Shown: positions 7,548 through 7,987 of the stretch, piece after piece
How the letters are laid out: every line of letters starts with the position of its first letter
Position numbering within the stretch: position 1 is the stretch's first letter
Assembly: GCA_002711555.1 (NCBI GenBank)
Contig: PARQ01000002.1
Location: 36,210-44,196 of the forward strand
Source of the DNA: Rhodospirillaceae bacterium
GTDB lineage: Bacteria > Pseudomonadota > Alphaproteobacteria > UBA8366
Reading direction: 5' to 3'
Length of the DNA stretch: 7,987 bases
Notes under the pieces: model-generated
The model's database searches: none
What the model saw: only the letters and a program-made list of their open reading frames with translations
Told to the model about the DNA's origin: nothing
Translations under genes and position numbers: made by a program

Positions 7548-7987
7548 ATGGCGCAAATTGCTTTTGATCAACCAGAAGCCAAGGGGCTAACAGCTAAGTT
7601 GGCAAACCACGCTGCAGACCTGTCATTCGACGAATTGCCAGATGATATTGTATCAATTGCAAAGTGCTGTTTTCTTGACTGGTTAGCCGTAACTTTGGCT
7701 GCGCAAGACGATCCAATAACAAAGATGCTTATCTCTGAGGCCAAAGAACAAGGAGGTAATCGACAAGCAACAATCATTGGCGATGGACTAAAGACTTCAG
7801 TTGCGCAAGCGGCTCTCATTAATGGGACCGTCAGCCATGCTTTAGACTATGATGATGTAAATCTCCTAATGATTGGTCATCCATCCGTCATTACTTTTGC
7901 TGCTATGTTGGGGCCGGCCGAGCGTGATGGGACAAGCGGTAGGGATTTCATAACCGCTTTTGTTACTGGAACCGAGATTGGTTGTCG
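7548..7987 (+). CDS. MmgE/PrpD family protein (3' end outside window)
   Basis: An open frame of 146 codons plus two bases runs off the right edge; family members are usually 450-500 residues, so about a third is present. The N-terminus has the family pattern: a helical opening with L-P-D-D-I-V at 30-35 and a conserved Leu-Asp at 43-44, I-I-G-D-G at 76-80, then L-I-N-G-T-V-S-H-A-L-D-Y-D-D at 90-103 and G-H-P-S at 110-113. In the family the His-rich Asp-Asp block and the following His-Pro-Ser belong to the active site. Known members include 2-methylcitrate dehydratase (PrpD), MmgE and cis-aconitate decarboxylase, all acting on tricarboxylic or related acids. Here the residue after D-D-V is Asn105, where many members have His, which may mark a subgroup. 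The protein should be cytosolic. Together with the aldehyde dehydrogenase it suggests carboxylic acid metabolism, but PrpD itself cannot be claimed because no prpB or prpC genes are visible. Confidence 0.88.
   Translation, partial: MAQIAFDQPEAKGLTAKLANHAADLSFDELPDDIVSIAKCCFLDWLAVTLAAQDDPITKMLISEAKEQGGNRQATIIGDGLKTSVAQAALINGTVSHALDYDDVNLLMIGHPSVITFAAMLGPAERDGTSGRDFITAFVTGTEIGC

Overview
The window is densely coding bacterial DNA. Every gene I can support lies on the + strand, intergenic gaps run from 6 to 85 bases, and no stretch of 300 bases lacks a gene. Composition is moderate in GC and codon use looks even throughout. The strong GGAGG-type ribosome sites before two genes and the protein families present suggest a Gram-negative bacterium, probably a proteobacterium. 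I cannot name the organism more precisely from sequence alone. No tRNA, rRNA, mobile element, CRISPR array or convincing terminator was seen.

Layout: (1) bases 1-2312 hold three tandem paralogous alpha/beta-hydrolases. The first is cut by the left edge of the window just before its nucleophile serine; the other two are complete (298 and 293 residues). All three keep a Ser-Asp-His triad with almost identical spacing. (2) Bases 2341-5946 hold one long gene for a 1201-residue ABC exporter with the order membrane domain-ATPase-membrane domain-ATPase. Its two halves resemble CydD and CydC, so it looks like a single-chain CydDC-type transporter. (3) After an 85-base gap, bases 6032-7519 encode a complete NAD-type aldehyde dehydrogenase. 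(4) Bases 7548 to the right edge hold the first 146 codons of an MmgE/PrpD-family protein, a family of 2-methylcitrate-dehydratase and cis-aconitate-decarboxylase-like lyases.

The same orientation and tight spacing suggest one operon, or two adjoining ones split at about 5947-6031. As inference only, the set reads as an uncharacterised catabolic cluster: hydrolases open or trim an organic substrate, the aldehyde dehydrogenase oxidises an aldehyde to an acid, and the MmgE/PrpD protein acts on a carboxylic acid, while the exporter moves a thiol, haem-like compound, or pathway compound across the inner membrane. No substrate can be read from the sequence. The points most worth following up are the triplicated hydrolases, the fused CydDC-like exporter in a catabolic setting without cydAB in view, and the co-occurrence of these families.
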